From assembly GCF_018613805.1 (NCBI RefSeq), contig NZ_JAGGPL010000003.1, positions 806,001-870,000 on the forward strand: a DNA stretch of 64,000 nt, given 5' to 3'. This document shows, piece after piece, positions 8,749 to 17,369 of the stretch; position 1 is the first letter of the stretch; every line of letters starts with the position of its first letter. Source of the DNA: Arthrobacter sp. ISL-48 (GTDB taxonomy: Bacteria; Actinomycetota; Actinomycetes; Actinomycetales; Micrococcaceae). Below the pieces are notes generated by a model that saw only the letters and a list, made by a program, of their open reading frames with translations, made no database searches and had not been told where the DNA came from. The translations under genes and the position numbers were made by a program.

Positions 8749-9833
8749 CAGAGCGCGGCCTGCCGTACGCGGCGGGCGTCCTCGATGACACCCACGACCT
8801 CTTGTGCCCGGATGGCACCCAGGACCCTGCCGTCGGAATCTACTGCCACACCCAGGCCGGACGGCGAGGACAAGGCCGCGTCCAGGGCGCGCCGCAGGGT
8901 TTCCCCGACGCGGAAAAGGGATCCGCCGGGAATGAGTTCGGTGCCCGTCGCCGGGCTTGTCCAGCCGAGAGGGCGCATCTCCGCATCAACCACGAGCTGC
9001 CACTCCGCCGCCGCGGCGTCCCCGGAAAAGCCTGAGCCGTCGAGAGTGAGCGTGGGCACCGGGTGGATCGCCACGCCGTCGGACGCCGTAAAGCCCAGGT
9101 GCCGGAACCCGCGGTCGCGGCCCACAAACGCCGCGACGAAATCATTGGCGGGGGCACGCAGGATCTCCTCGGGGGTGGCGTACTGCGCCAGCCTGCCGCC
9201 CAAGCCAAAGACCGCCACCTTGTCGCCCAGGACCGTGGCTTCATCGATGTCGTGGGTTACAAAGACAATGGTCTTGGCGAGGTGCTTCTGCAGCCTCAGC
9301 AGCTCCTGCTGGAGTTCATCGCGGACCACTGGATCCACGGCGCTGAACGGTTCATCCATCAGGAGCACCGGAGGATCGGCGGCGAGCGCGCGCGCGACCC
9401 CCACGCGCTGCTGCTGTCCTCCCGAAAGTTGTGACGGGTAACGCTTCCCCAGGGCGGAAGCCAGGCCGACGACGTCGAGAAGTTCCTCTGCACGCTTGCG
9501 GGCCTGGGCCTTCGGCATTCCGTTCAGCCGTGGCACCGTAGCGATGTTGTCCAGCACGGAGCGGTGCGGCATCAGCCCGGAGGACTGCATCACATATCCC
9601 ATGGACCGGCGCAGCTCCGCAGCCGGGACCGAGGTGACGTCTTTGCCGGCTACCGTGATGAGTCCTGAGGTGGGCTCCACCATACGGTTGATCATCCGCA
9701 ACGACGTGGTTTTGCCGCAACCGGACGGTCCTACGAAGACCGTGATCGCCCCCTTGTCAATGGACATGGTCAGCTGGTCCACGGCCGGATGCCCGCCCGG
9801 ATACTGCTTGGTGACGCTCTTGAACTCAATCAT
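8748..9833 (-). CDS. Osmolyte ABC transporter ATP-binding protein with C-terminal CBS region
   Basis: A 361-residue ATPase of the ProV/OpuCA family and the first gene of the four-gene operon. It has Walker A GPSGCGKTTS, Q-loop YVMQSSGLMPHR, signature LSGGQQQRVGVARAL, Walker B VLLMDEPFSAVDP and switch His VFVTHDIDEA. The last 130 residues resemble a CBS pair, which in this family senses ionic strength or cyclic-di-AMP; that role here is inference. ATG 9833 is chosen because AAAAGGA lies just upstream; a longer in-frame reading to 9977 has no ribosome site and looks non-coding. Confidence 0.9.
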   Translation of the reverse strand: MIEFKSVTKQYPGGHPAVDQLTMSIDKGAITVFVGPSGCGKTTSLRMINRMVEPTSGLITVAGKDVTSVPAAELRRSMGYVMQSSGLMPHRSVLDNIATVPRLNGMPKAQARKRAEELLDVVGLASALGKRYPSQLSGGQQQRVGVARALAADPPVLLMDEPFSAVDPVVRDELQQELLRLQKHLAKTIVFVTHDIDEATVLGDKVAVFGLGGRLAQYATPEEILRAPANDFVAAFVGRDRGFRHLGFTASDGVAIHPVPTLTLDGSGFSGDAAAAEWQLVVDAEMRPLGWTSPATGTELIPGGSLFRVGETLRRALDAALSSPSGLGVAVDSDGRVLGAIRAQEVVGVIEDARRVRQAAL

Positions 9834-10095
9834 GGCTTGGTCCTTTTCCGGACTTACCTGTTCTCTCGGACGGGATCGGACAGTGACGGCATCGGACGGT
9901 GGAGCGACCCGATCATCAGCACACTGGCAATGACCGTAACCCCAATCCAACCTCAGCCTAACCAGTACCGCGGACAAACCGGGCTAAGGAGTCCCTACTG
10001 TAATGATTCGGAAACCTGCCCTGCGCGGATGGGTCCACCATCCCTCAGTCTTCAGTGCGCTGACTCGGGGGAACAGAGCGGCTTAGAGTTGGACT

Positions 10096-11115
10096 GTGAC
10101 CAACTTGGAAGTGTCCCCCCAGCAGGAACTCTGCCCGCCCGCCGGCCCGGACGGAACCTCCGGTCCCTGCCTTCAGCTCTGGCCTGAACGGGAGGTCCCG
10201 CTGGGCGGCGTCCGGGCGATGAACGTCCAGCGCACCCTCCCCCAACGCGGACTGCCCACCATCGGCGCCTGGTGTTTCCTGGACAGCTTCGGCCCGGACC
10301 GGACCGCCATGTCTGTCCTTCCCCACCCCCACATCGGGCTCCAGACGGTCACCTGGCCTCTGGCTGGCCACGTCCGCCACCGGGACAGTGTGGGCAGTGA
10401 CGTGGTGGTCCGCCCAGGTGAGCTGAACATCATGACGGCCGGGTACGGAGTCTCCCACTCGGAGTTCGCTGTGCTGCCAAATCCCGACGGCGGGGGCCCG
10501 CTTCCGCTGCAGCGCGGGCTTCAACTCTGGGTGGCGCTTCCGGACGGGGAACGGCACCGGGAGCCGGCCTTCGAACAGCACCGGGAACTGCCCTCCGTGA
10601 CGGGCGAAGGATTCAAGGCAACGGTGATGGTGGGTGAATTCAGCGGCGCGGTGTCCCCTGCCACCATGTACTCGCCCATCGTCGGGGCTGAGGTCTCCTG
10701 CTCGGGGCGAGCCGTATTGCCGCTGAAGGAGGACTTCGAACATGCCGTCCTGGTGCTCGACGGCGGGCTGATGCTGGACGGGCAGGATGTTCCGCCCGGA
10801 CCGCTGGGCTACCTGGGCGTTGGCCGCACATCGCTTGTGGTGCGGGCACTGCCCGGCACGCGTTTCCTCCTCATCGGCGGGGAACCATTCCAGGAGGAAC
10901 TGCTGATGTGGTGGAACTTCGTGGGCCGCACCCACGACGAGGTAGAGCAGGCCCGCGAAGACTGGGAAGCCCAGGGCAGCCTGACCGAGTCCGGGGCGCG
11001 CGGTTCCCGCTATGGTCTCGTTCAAGGCCACGGCCCGGAGGCTGGTGCCGAGTCGGGCCGCATTCCCGCTCCCCCGCTGCCGGCAGTCAGGCTGACCCCG
11101 CGGAAGCGCGCCTAA
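10096..11115 (+). CDS. Pirin family protein
   Basis: A 339-residue bicupin protein. The N-terminal cupin shows the pirin metal motif PHPHIGLQTVTW and ELNIMTAGYGVSHSE, which supply the three histidines and glutamate that bind iron. The C-terminal cupin (about residues 185-270) contains the pirin_C fold. Some pirins have quercetinase activity and others modulate partner proteins; nothing here selects between these. It starts with GTG at 10096 and is divergent from the osmolyte operon across about 260 bases in which I see no clear motif. Confidence 0.9.
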   Translation: MTNLEVSPQQELCPPAGPDGTSGPCLQLWPEREVPLGGVRAMNVQRTLPQRGLPTIGAWCFLDSFGPDRTAMSVLPHPHIGLQTVTWPLAGHVRHRDSVGSDVVVRPGELNIMTAGYGVSHSEFAVLPNPDGGGPLPLQRGLQLWVALPDGERHREPAFEQHRELPSVTGEGFKATVMVGEFSGAVSPATMYSPIVGAEVSCSGRAVLPLKEDFEHAVLVLDGGLMLDGQDVPPGPLGYLGVGRTSLVVRALPGTRFLLIGGEPFQEELLMWWNFVGRTHDEVEQAREDWEAQGSLTESGARGSRYGLVQGHGPEAGAESGRIPAPPLPAVRLTPRKRA

Positions 11116-11169
11116 GACCCCGAGGCTGAGCCTCATCCCGCGCCGGGCTTGGACGGCCCTGAGCCATGG

Positions 11170-11249
11170 TCTGAGAGAGGGTTTGCGTTAAAGCCGCACG
11201 ATCTGAGAGAGGGTTCGGGTTAAAGCGGCAGGATCTGAGAGAGGGTTTC
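11170..11249. repeat. 32-bp tandem repeat, two full copies and one partial
   Basis: Copies begin at 11170, 11202 and 11234, exactly 32 bases apart. Each begins with TCTGAGAGAGGGTT, and the first two share GTTAAAGC before a diverged end; the third stops after about 16 bases. Copies are contiguous, without spacers. The array fills the gap between pirin and the convergent kinase-like gene. It could be a remnant of an intergenic repeat family or a regulatory array. Confidence 0.75.
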
Positions 11250-11269
11250 CGGGCGGGTCCTGAGAACTG

Positions 11270-12259
11270 TCAGCCCCGAGCCGGGTCCTGCTCCGCCACG
11301 AGTTGCAGGACGCCGAATACCGGTTCCTGGTCCAGGACCCGGACGTCGGTGATCCCCGAGGCTGCAAGATGGTTGCGGAACGCGTCCTGGAGCGCCGGCA
11401 CGTTCATGCCCAGGCCCCCGCCCAGGATGACAGGGCCGTCCGTTCCGAGCTTCCGCAGTGCCTGCGCCGCCAGGCCCGCAAGGTCACTGCCCGCCCGGTC
11501 GAGCAGCTCCTGGCTCGCCGCGTGGCCGGCCGCAGCGGCCTCAACCACATGGCGGGCCTGCTGGGCCCAGAAGCGGCGGCCGGTGCCAGCGGAATGGAAC
11601 AGTGCAATCAGCCGGTTGGGGTCATTCACGCCACAGGATTCCAGCAGCGCGGCGGTGAGCTGATCGACCGGGAGGCCCTGGTTCATCCGCCGCAGGCTGT
11701 AACGGACAGCTTCGCGCCCCAGCCAGTAGCCACTGCCCTCGTCGCCCAGCAAATAGCCCCAGCCGCCGGCGCGCGCTTCTTCCCCTGCCGCGTTCCTGCC
11801 CCAGGCAGCAGAACCGGTACCAGCTATCACTGCCACGCCGGTACTTGCCCGTCCTGCTGCGAGCAGAAGACGGGAGTCATGGACCACCGTGATCCTTGCC
11901 CCGGGCACATGCGGTTCGATCAGGGCAGCCAGGGCGGCAGCGTCATCCTCGGTGTCTATTCCGCCGGAACCGGCATACACCTGGGCCACGCTGCCGCCAC
12001 CGATCGGCGCAATCCGCGCAAATAATCCAGCGAGATGGGCGGCCGCCTCCTCCCGGCTCACGTTCTGGACGTTTGAGCTCCCGGCCGAGTCGTCGGCCAC
12101 GGCGATGCCATCCTCAAAACGAACGCCGTGAGTCTTGGTGCCGCCGATATCCAGTCCGATGATGGCGCCGGCCAGCGGGCCCGCCCCGCCCGTGGACTGC
12201 GCGTTGGCGCCATGAAAGTTTACGGATGAGGCGGCTGGGGGGTGCTCGGTGTTGGTCAC
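11270..12259 (-). CDS. BadF/BadG/BcrA/BcrD-type ATPase, N-acetylglucosamine-kinase-like
   Basis: A 329-residue ASKHA-fold kinase. Nucleotide-binding motifs are visible: phosphate-1 GLDIGGTKTHGVRFEDG, then VVHDSRLLLA, VIAGTGSAAWGR and a glycine-rich adenosine loop GPVILGGGLG. The closest recognised relatives are N-acetylglucosamine or glucosamine kinases of the BadF family, phosphorylating an amino sugar in the cytoplasm. No transporter or glucosamine-phosphate gene is adjacent, so the substrate is only inferred. The first 30 residues before AIIGLDIGG are low-complexity, so a shorter start is possible. Confidence 0.8.
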   Translation of the reverse strand: MTNTEHPPAASSVNFHGANAQSTGGAGPLAGAIIGLDIGGTKTHGVRFEDGIAVADDSAGSSNVQNVSREEAAAHLAGLFARIAPIGGGSVAQVYAGSGGIDTEDDAAALAALIEPHVPGARITVVHDSRLLLAAGRASTGVAVIAGTGSAAWGRNAAGEEARAGGWGYLLGDEGSGYWLGREAVRYSLRRMNQGLPVDQLTAALLESCGVNDPNRLIALFHSAGTGRRFWAQQARHVVEAAAAGHAASQELLDRAGSDLAGLAAQALRKLGTDGPVILGGGLGMNVPALQDAFRNHLAASGITDVRVLDQEPVFGVLQLVAEQDPARG

Positions 12260-12309
12260 GTCACAAGCCTACTGAAGCGCGGCAGGAAGGCCGCACCGCC
12301 GTCGCCATG

Positions 12310-12391
12310 TTTCAGCACTTCCCGGTCTCAGTGCTTCCGGCTTTCAGTAGCCGGGACTTCAGTGGCCCCGGATTTCAGTGGGTTCGGGAAC
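12310..12391. repeat. Degenerate 16-bp periodic repeat running into the lysR 3' end
   Basis: CAG triplets flanked by TTTCAGT...CCGG-like blocks recur at 12313, 12329, 12345, 12360 and 12376, that is with steps of 16, 16, 15 and 16. The last copy contains the lysR stop codon (12375-12377). The array looks like a decayed minisatellite between the kinase-like gene and lysR. Confidence 0.55.
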
Positions 12392-13361
12392 GCGCCCTGA
12401 CCAGCCCGGCCAGCAGGTCAGGACCTTGGAGCAGGACCATATCCCGAAACAGCCGGACAGGATCGGGTTCGGCATCCCGGCCGGGTTTGCGCCGGCGCCA
12501 GGCCAGGCCGATCTCCCGGTAGGCAAGGTCGGATTCGAGCGGCAGTTCAACCCATCCCAGGTTGCCTGTCTCTGCGCTGACGTTCCGTCCCGGTCCGTTG
12601 CCGCCGGGCGGCAGGATACTGACGCCCAGTCCCGCGGAGACCAGGCCCCGGACAGTGTGCGAGTCCTGACTCTCAAAGGCGATCCGGGGCCGGAATCCGG
12701 CTTCGCGGAACAGCGCATCGGTCAGCGACCGCAGCCCGTATCCGGGCCCCATCGCCACAAAAGGGTCCACGCGGATGTCCTGAAGCCGGGCACTGCTCCG
12801 CCGCGCCAGCGCGTGCCCGTGGTGCACCACCAGCCGGAGGGGTTCGCGGTAGAGGGACGCCGACAAGATCGTGCTGCTTTTCGCTGAAACCGGGGCCGTG
12901 AGAGCCAGGTCCGCCTGCCCCGAGGCAAGTTCAGCGAGGCAGCCGTCCCGTGCGCCCTGGCTGAGAATGAAGCCGGCCTCCGGGTGGCGGCTCCGGAAAG
13001 CACTGATGAGCAGGGGCAGCGTCGCCTCTCCGAACGTGTGCTGGAAGGACACGGAGATCTTCCCGCGCACCACGTCCGACTCGTGCCGGACCACGTCCAG
13101 ACCGGCCTGGAATTCGGTCAGGGCCGACTCAATGTACGGCAGCAGCGTCTTCGCCGCGGTGGTGAGGCGGACGCCCCTTCCGTCCCGGACCAGGAGTTCG
13201 GTTCCGACGACGGCGCTGGCCCGGGCAAGTGCCCTGCTGACGGTTGACTGAGGTACTCCCAGCAGCTCCGCGGTTTCGGTGACGTGCTGGGTGCGGCCGA
13301 GTTCGGCCAGCACAGGGAGCAACGGCAGCAGCTGGACCAGTTGCTTGTAATCGGCATCCAT
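12375..13361 (-). CDS. LysR family transcriptional regulator
   Basis: A 328-residue regulator with an N-terminal winged helix-turn-helix (about residues 8-65; HVTETAELLGVPQSTVSRALARASAVVG then LLVRDGRGVRLT) and a LysR substrate-binding domain (about 90-300). ATG 13361 is chosen because it gives the normal LysR N-terminus; the reading frame continues upstream but through non-conserved sequence. It is divergent from an MFS exporter gene across 132 bases holding a clear dyad (13416-13452). I infer that it controls the transporter and itself in response to an unknown small molecule. Confidence 0.88.
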   Translation of the reverse strand: MDADYKQLVQLLPLLPVLAELGRTQHVTETAELLGVPQSTVSRALARASAVVGTELLVRDGRGVRLTTAAKTLLPYIESALTEFQAGLDVVRHESDVVRGKISVSFQHTFGEATLPLLISAFRSRHPEAGFILSQGARDGCLAELASGQADLALTAPVSAKSSTILSASLYREPLRLVVHHGHALARRSSARLQDIRVDPFVAMGPGYGLRSLTDALFREAGFRPRIAFESQDSHTVRGLVSAGLGVSILPPGGNGPGRNVSAETGNLGWVELPLESDLAYREIGLAWRRRKPGRDAEPDPVRLFRDMVLLQGPDLLAGLVRARSRTH

Positions 13362-13415
13362 GTCGACTCCCGTTCTGAAACTTCCTTCTCTGCCTGTAGC
13401 GTTCGTTCTACAGTC

Positions 13416-13452
13416 GTTTCGTTCCATATTCGCCATCAATATCGGACGAAAC
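13416..13452. promoter_or_regulatory. Dyad-symmetric operator between lysR and the MFS gene
   Basis: GTTTCGT (13416-13422) and ACGAAAC (13446-13452) are exact inverted repeats. Nested inside, on the same centre (13434), ATATT (13426-13430) mirrors AATAT (13438-13442). This symmetric site, much richer in A/T than its surroundings, lies in the divergent gap and is the best candidate LysR binding site. Confidence 0.6.
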
Positions 13453-13493
13453 ATGCATTGGAAGCATACATTCAAGAAGCCTACGCTGGGTCC

Positions 13494-14777
13494 ATGCGTA
13501 CCAATCCGCCCCAGCCCGGCACTCAGGACGCCATGCCGCACGCCTGGAACGGGCACTCGAAGGACTCCACGGCCTACGGCAGGATCCTGGCCGGTCTGGG
13601 ATTCGCAGGAGTGGCTACTTTTGCCCAGCTGTACTCCACACAGGCGGTGCTGCCGATCATGGCGGCCGACCTGCAGATCACTGCGGCCGAAGCGGCACTG
13701 ACCATTTCGCTGGCCACCGTGGGCCTGGCCATCACGGTCATCCCCTGGTCCTTCCTGGCTGACCGGATCGGCCGGATCAAGGCCATGGCCCTCGGAATTT
13801 CAGCAGCCACCATCCTGGGCCTCCTGGTGCCCCTGGCGACGAGCTTCGGCATGCTCCTGTCCCTGCGGCTGCTGGAAGGAATGGCATTGGGCGGAATCCC
13901 CGCAGTGGCCATCGCCTACCTTAGTGAGGAAGTGAACAAGGCGCATACGGCTTTGGCAGCAGGTAGCTACGTTGCCGGCACCACGCTGGGCGGCCTGGCA
14001 GGACGACTGGTAGCTGGTCCGGCGGGCGAGCTGTGGGGCTGGCGGGCCGCCACACTAACTGTCTCCGTTCTGGCAACCATCGCCGCGGTCATTTTCCTGA
14101 TGCTGGTGCCCAAGGCAAGGGGATTTACCCCGGCAAGGGCGGTAGGGTTTCGAGGCGCCATCCGGACCCTCGCAGGCCATGTGCGGAATCCCAGGCTGCT
14201 GGCGCTCTATGTCCAGGCTTTCCTGATGATGGGTGGATTTGTGGCTGTCTACAACTACCTTGGCTTCCGGCTCTCCGGTGAACCTTTCAGCCTGCCCGCC
14301 ACGGTGATTAGCCTGATCTTCCTGGCCTACCTCTCCGGCACCGTCTCCTCCCGCTGGGCCGCTGGACTCACGCTGCGCTACGGCCGAAGGAATGTCCTGC
14401 TCGCCTCAGTCCTCCTCATGGCCGCGGGCCTGGCATTGACCCTGACCCCGCTGCTCGCCCTCATCCTGGCAGGGCTTCTGGTATTCACGGGAGGCTTCTT
14501 CGCCGCCCACAGCGTCGGTGCCGGCTGGACGGGGAGCATTGCCACCACCAGCCGTGCCCAGGCAGCGTCGCTGTACAACCTGGCGTACTACTTGGGGTCA
14601 AGCGTTATTGGCTGGGCCGGCGGCCTGGTGTTCCAGTCCCTGGGCTGGACGGCGCTGGCCCTCACCGTGACCGTGTTGGCCTGCCTTACGGCGGTGACCA
14701 TCGCTGTCGTCCATCCCCGGGTGGAGGGGCGTGCTCCGTCAGACTCCGTCCAAAGGGGGCAGCAGGCAGCGGCCTGA
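13494..14777 (+). CDS. MFS transporter, YnfM-like
   Basis: A 427-residue inner-membrane protein with 12 predicted hydrophobic segments after a 25-residue polar N-terminus. The loop after TM2 has the MFS signature (FLADRIGRIKAMALG). The sequence QLYSTQAVLPIMAADLQIT resembles the YnfM group of putative exporters. ATG 13494 was chosen because upstream in-frame codons run through the operator and into lysR. It is divergent from lysR, which suggests LysR-controlled efflux; the substrate is unknown. Confidence 0.85.
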   Translation: MRTNPPQPGTQDAMPHAWNGHSKDSTAYGRILAGLGFAGVATFAQLYSTQAVLPIMAADLQITAAEAALTISLATVGLAITVIPWSFLADRIGRIKAMALGISAATILGLLVPLATSFGMLLSLRLLEGMALGGIPAVAIAYLSEEVNKAHTALAAGSYVAGTTLGGLAGRLVAGPAGELWGWRAATLTVSVLATIAAVIFLMLVPKARGFTPARAVGFRGAIRTLAGHVRNPRLLALYVQAFLMMGGFVAVYNYLGFRLSGEPFSLPATVISLIFLAYLSGTVSSRWAAGLTLRYGRRNVLLASVLLMAAGLALTLTPLLALILAGLLVFTGGFFAAHSVGAGWTGSIATTSRAQAASLYNLAYYLGSSVIGWAGGLVFQSLGWTALALTVTVLACLTAVTIAVVHPRVEGRAPSDSVQRGQQAAA

Positions 14778-14801
14778 ACTATCCGTCGCTATAGCCCTGT
14801 A

Positions 14802-14862
14802 ACGTGCGGTGATTGTTCGGGCAAGGCCCGACTATTCGGGGTGATGCGCCGGAACCGCACGT
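14802..14862. promoter_or_regulatory. Spaced inverted repeat upstream of the first Lrp gene
   Basis: ACGTGCGGT (14802-14810) and ACCGCACGT (14854-14862) are exact 9-bp inverted repeats 43 bases apart; inside them TCGGGC/GCCCGA (14817-14831) forms a small hairpin. A possible -10 box TAGGAT (14864-14869) follows directly, then a ribosome site GAGGA before ATG 14897. It may be a regulator site or the transcript end of the upstream MFS gene. Confidence 0.4.
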
Positions 14863-14896
14863 CTAGGATGAACTCAGAACACTTTGAGGAGATTCC

Positions 14897-15400
14897 ATGA
14901 GCAGCAACGCAAAGAATATCCGGCCCGGGATACACCTCGAACCGCTGGACGCCATCGATGAGCGGTTGCTTGCAGCACTCGTGGACGACGCCCGGATCTC
15001 GAACAAGCAACTGGCGGAACTCGTCGGCATCGCCCCCTCAACGGCCCTGATGCGGACCCGCGCCCTGTCCGAACGCGGAATTGTCCAGGGCTTCGAGGCC
15101 AAGCTCAGCCTCTCGGCGATCGGAAGGTCGGTCCAGGCGCTGGTCGCCGTCCGGCTCAGGGCTCACGACAGGGACCAGATTGACCGCTTCACAGCGCGTG
15201 TTCCGCACCTGCCGGCCGTGCTGTCCACGTTCCATACCTCTGGCTCGGTCGATTACCTCCTGCACATCGCAGTGGCCAGCACGGAGGACCTGCGGGACTG
15301 GGTGCTGGACAACCTCGCCACAGACCCGGTGGTGGGGCACACGGAGACAACACTCGTCTTCGACCACATCCAGGGAAACCACGGGCCCCTGCCCGACTAG
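14897..15400 (+). CDS. Lrp/AsnC family transcriptional regulator (first)
   Basis: A 167-residue regulator. The N-terminal helix-turn-helix (about residues 14-62; LLAALVDDARISNKQLAELVGIAPSTALMR in two parts) is followed by the RAM effector-binding domain (about 75-155). The start ATG 14897 has GAGGA 8 bases upstream. It follows an MFS gene on the same strand and its stop is only 7 bases from the stop of a convergent second MFS gene. Likely role: sensing an amino acid or similar ligand and controlling a neighbouring transporter. Confidence 0.88.
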   Translation: MSSNAKNIRPGIHLEPLDAIDERLLAALVDDARISNKQLAELVGIAPSTALMRTRALSERGIVQGFEAKLSLSAIGRSVQALVAVRLRAHDRDQIDRFTARVPHLPAVLSTFHTSGSVDYLLHIAVASTEDLRDWVLDNLATDPVVGHTETTLVFDHIQGNHGPLPD

Positions 15401-15407
15401 GTCCTGC

Positions 15408-16658
15408 CTAGGCTGCGTGGGGACCTGGCAGCACAGCGGCTCGCAGCGTCACCGCGGCAAGGACCAGGGCTGCGGCGCCGCACACTACGGCAAAAACAGC
15501 CACCGATGCTTCCAGCCCGAAGGCCGCCGCCGCCCAGCCGAGCCCGATCACCGGGGCGGCACTGCCGAGGTAGGTGATGACATACAGGGTGCTGATGACC
15601 TGGGCGTGGCCGGACGGCGCCACCTTGCCGGCTACGTCATTGAAGACCGTGCGGAAGGCGATCCCCTGCCCCAGGCCGCCAGAAATGCTGGCGATGACCA
15701 GCAACAGCGGGCTTCCCCAGGAGGCGGCTGCTGCCAGGAGCAGCACGGATACCCCCAGGACGGACAGTCCCGCCGGTACCACAAAGCGGCCCTGCACGGT
15801 CAGCAGTTGGCTTGCGGCCGAGGCACCCAGCGTCAGCCCGGCCAGCGCGCCGGTCAGGGGACGCGAATCAGCACCCACGATCCCGGCAAAGTAGGCGGGA
15901 GCCAAGGACAGGCAGAACCCAAAAACGGAAAAACTGAGGAAGCCGACGGCGGACGCCAGCCAGAACGCACCCCTCGCCTCAGTGGACACGGACGGACGGC
16001 GCGGCGCCAACGCTTTCAGCGGGCGGGTTCCAGCCGGAAGCTGGATCGCGGGGCGGGCCTTGAGCAGGTATAACGGCACCAGCAGCACGGCGAGAACCGC
16101 TGAATGCACATAGTAGGGCGCGGTGGTGGGGCCCGGAAGCAGCGACAGCACTCCGCCAATGACGGGACCGGCGGCCACACCGCCGGCGGAGGCCAGCAAC
16201 GTAAACCGGGACGCCCACTCCGGGCGTGCGGGCAGCAGTTCGCGGAGTGCGGCCGCGCTTGCACCAGTGGCCAGCGCCACCGCCGCGCCCTGCAGGGCGC
16301 GGCCGGCGGACAGGGCAGCCAGGTTCCCCGCATGCGCGAAGATCGCGCCTCCCGCCAGCCCCGCTACGACGGCGAGGATGAGGGCCGCCCTCCGGCCGAT
16401 GTGGTCAGACCAGTGACCGGCCAGCATCAGTGTCAGGACCAGCGCCAGGACGTAACTGGCGAAAGCGGCCGTGACTCCGAAGGGCGAGAGTCCGAGGTTT
16501 GCCTGCAGCAGCGGATACAAGGGCGTTGCCAGGTTTGCACCCACCAGCAACGTGAAGATGACAGAGCCCGCCATGACCAGACGTGCGGTATTCGATGCAT
16601 CCCAACCGCTTGATGCTGTTGCAGCCGGGTGCATGCGGAGCTCGCTGAAGACTGTCAT
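15408..16658 (-). CDS. MFS transporter (second)
   Basis: A 416-residue major facilitator protein with about 12 hydrophobic segments and the intracellular signature GHWSDHIGRRAALI. I take ATG 16658 (MTVFSELRMHP) as start, 25 residues before the first membrane segment; the frame stays open upstream to 17351 but overlaps the divergent lrp gene on the other strand and is not credible. It is enclosed by two Lrp-type regulators, the second being divergent. Substrate unknown; amino-acid or drug efflux is plausible. Confidence 0.82.
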   Translation of the reverse strand: MTVFSELRMHPAATASSGWDASNTARLVMAGSVIFTLLVGANLATPLYPLLQANLGLSPFGVTAAFASYVLALVLTLMLAGHWSDHIGRRAALILAVVAGLAGGAIFAHAGNLAALSAGRALQGAAVALATGASAAALRELLPARPEWASRFTLLASAGGVAAGPVIGGVLSLLPGPTTAPYYVHSAVLAVLLVPLYLLKARPAIQLPAGTRPLKALAPRRPSVSTEARGAFWLASAVGFLSFSVFGFCLSLAPAYFAGIVGADSRPLTGALAGLTLGASAASQLLTVQGRFVVPAGLSVLGVSVLLLAAAASWGSPLLLVIASISGGLGQGIAFRTVFNDVAGKVAPSGHAQVISTLYVITYLGSAAPVIGLGWAAAAFGLEASVAVFAVVCGAAALVLAAVTLRAAVLPGPHAA

Positions 16659-16773
16659 TCGCGGTGCCTTTGCCTTTACGGCAGGGGTCCCAGTGGGACG
16701 CCGCGCCGGGGTGGAAACGTCTGCCTCCAGAATGGGCCACTTCTGCTTGATCGAGTGGTTTTTCGTGGAAGAA

Positions 16774-16790
16774 TTGAGCAATATTGTCAA
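16774..16790. promoter_or_regulatory. A/T-rich palindromic site in the divergent MFS-lrp gap
   Basis: TTGA (16774-16777) and TCAA (16787-16790) flank CAATATTG (16779-16786), itself a perfect 8-bp palindrome. The site lies in the 165-base divergent gap, 33 bases before the lrp start, and fits the size and A/T richness of Lrp-family sites. Confidence 0.45.
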
Positions 16791-16823
16791 TCCTGCATCT
16801 TCCTGGCAACCGAAAGTGACAGT

Positions 16824-17360
16824 TTGAATAACCTCGACCCAACCGACTTGAAGATCCTGCTGGAGCTTATCCGCGATCCCCGGGTCCAGATCGGTGAGCT
16901 CAGCGAGTCGCTGGGGATCGCCCGGAACACAGCGCAAACGCGGGTGCGGCGCATGATCCGTGCCGGCGTACTGCACGACGGCGGCAGGGAGATCGACCTT
17001 GAGGCGGTGGGGTACGACGTCGTGGCCTTTGTGACGATCGAGGTAACACACCGTGAACTGGACGGGGTGGTGGGCGCGCTGCGGCTCCTCCCCCAGGTCC
17101 TGGAGGTGCACGAGATCTCCGGCCGGGGAGATGTGTGGTGTCGGGTGGTGGCCACCGATACCCACAATCTGCAGGCTGCGCTGCGGCAGATCCTCCGGAT
17201 CAAAGGCGTTATCAGGACAGAAACTGTCCTGGCCCTTCACACCCACATTCCATACCGGGCAGAACCCCTGATCAGCAGGCTCGCCGACGTCGGGGGCCAT
17301 CCGCCAATACGGCCACGTGCACGGCACGAAGGGCCCCAGAGCCCCCGGCAAAGCGGCTAG
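16824..17360 (+). CDS. Lrp/AsnC family transcriptional regulator (second)
   Basis: A 178-residue regulator beginning with LNNLDPTDLKILLELI. The helix-turn-helix lies at about residues 18-48 (QIGELSESLGIARNTAQTR) and the RAM domain at 65-145. TTG 16824 is the only start that gives a normal Lrp N-terminus; no strong ribosome site precedes it, so translation may be leaderless. The C-terminal 30 residues are a basic, low-complexity tail. It is divergent from the second MFS gene and probably its regulator. DUF1761 follows by 9 bases. Confidence 0.82.
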   Translation: MNNLDPTDLKILLELIRDPRVQIGELSESLGIARNTAQTRVRRMIRAGVLHDGGREIDLEAVGYDVVAFVTIEVTHRELDGVVGALRLLPQVLEVHEISGRGDVWCRVVATDTHNLQAALRQILRIKGVIRTETVLALHTHIPYRAEPLISRLADVGGHPPIRPRARHEGPQSPRQSG

Positions 17361-17369
17361 GATTCGAGC

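Noticed and set aside
10045..11136. A 363-residue open frame on the minus strand opposite pirin
   Set aside because: Pirin has clear metal motifs; the opposite frame has none.
11170..11249. CRISPR array
   Set aside because: The 32-base units are directly joined, with no unique spacers, and no cas genes are present.
11270..12259. Linking the BadF-type amino-sugar kinase to the oxidised-chitin cluster
   Set aside because: It is 14 kb away with many unrelated genes between, and the proposed pathway needs no amino-sugar kinase.
16659..17351. N-terminal extension of the second MFS gene over the lrp gene
   Set aside because: The extension is antisense to a clear Lrp protein and contains no membrane segment; ATG 16658 is adequate.
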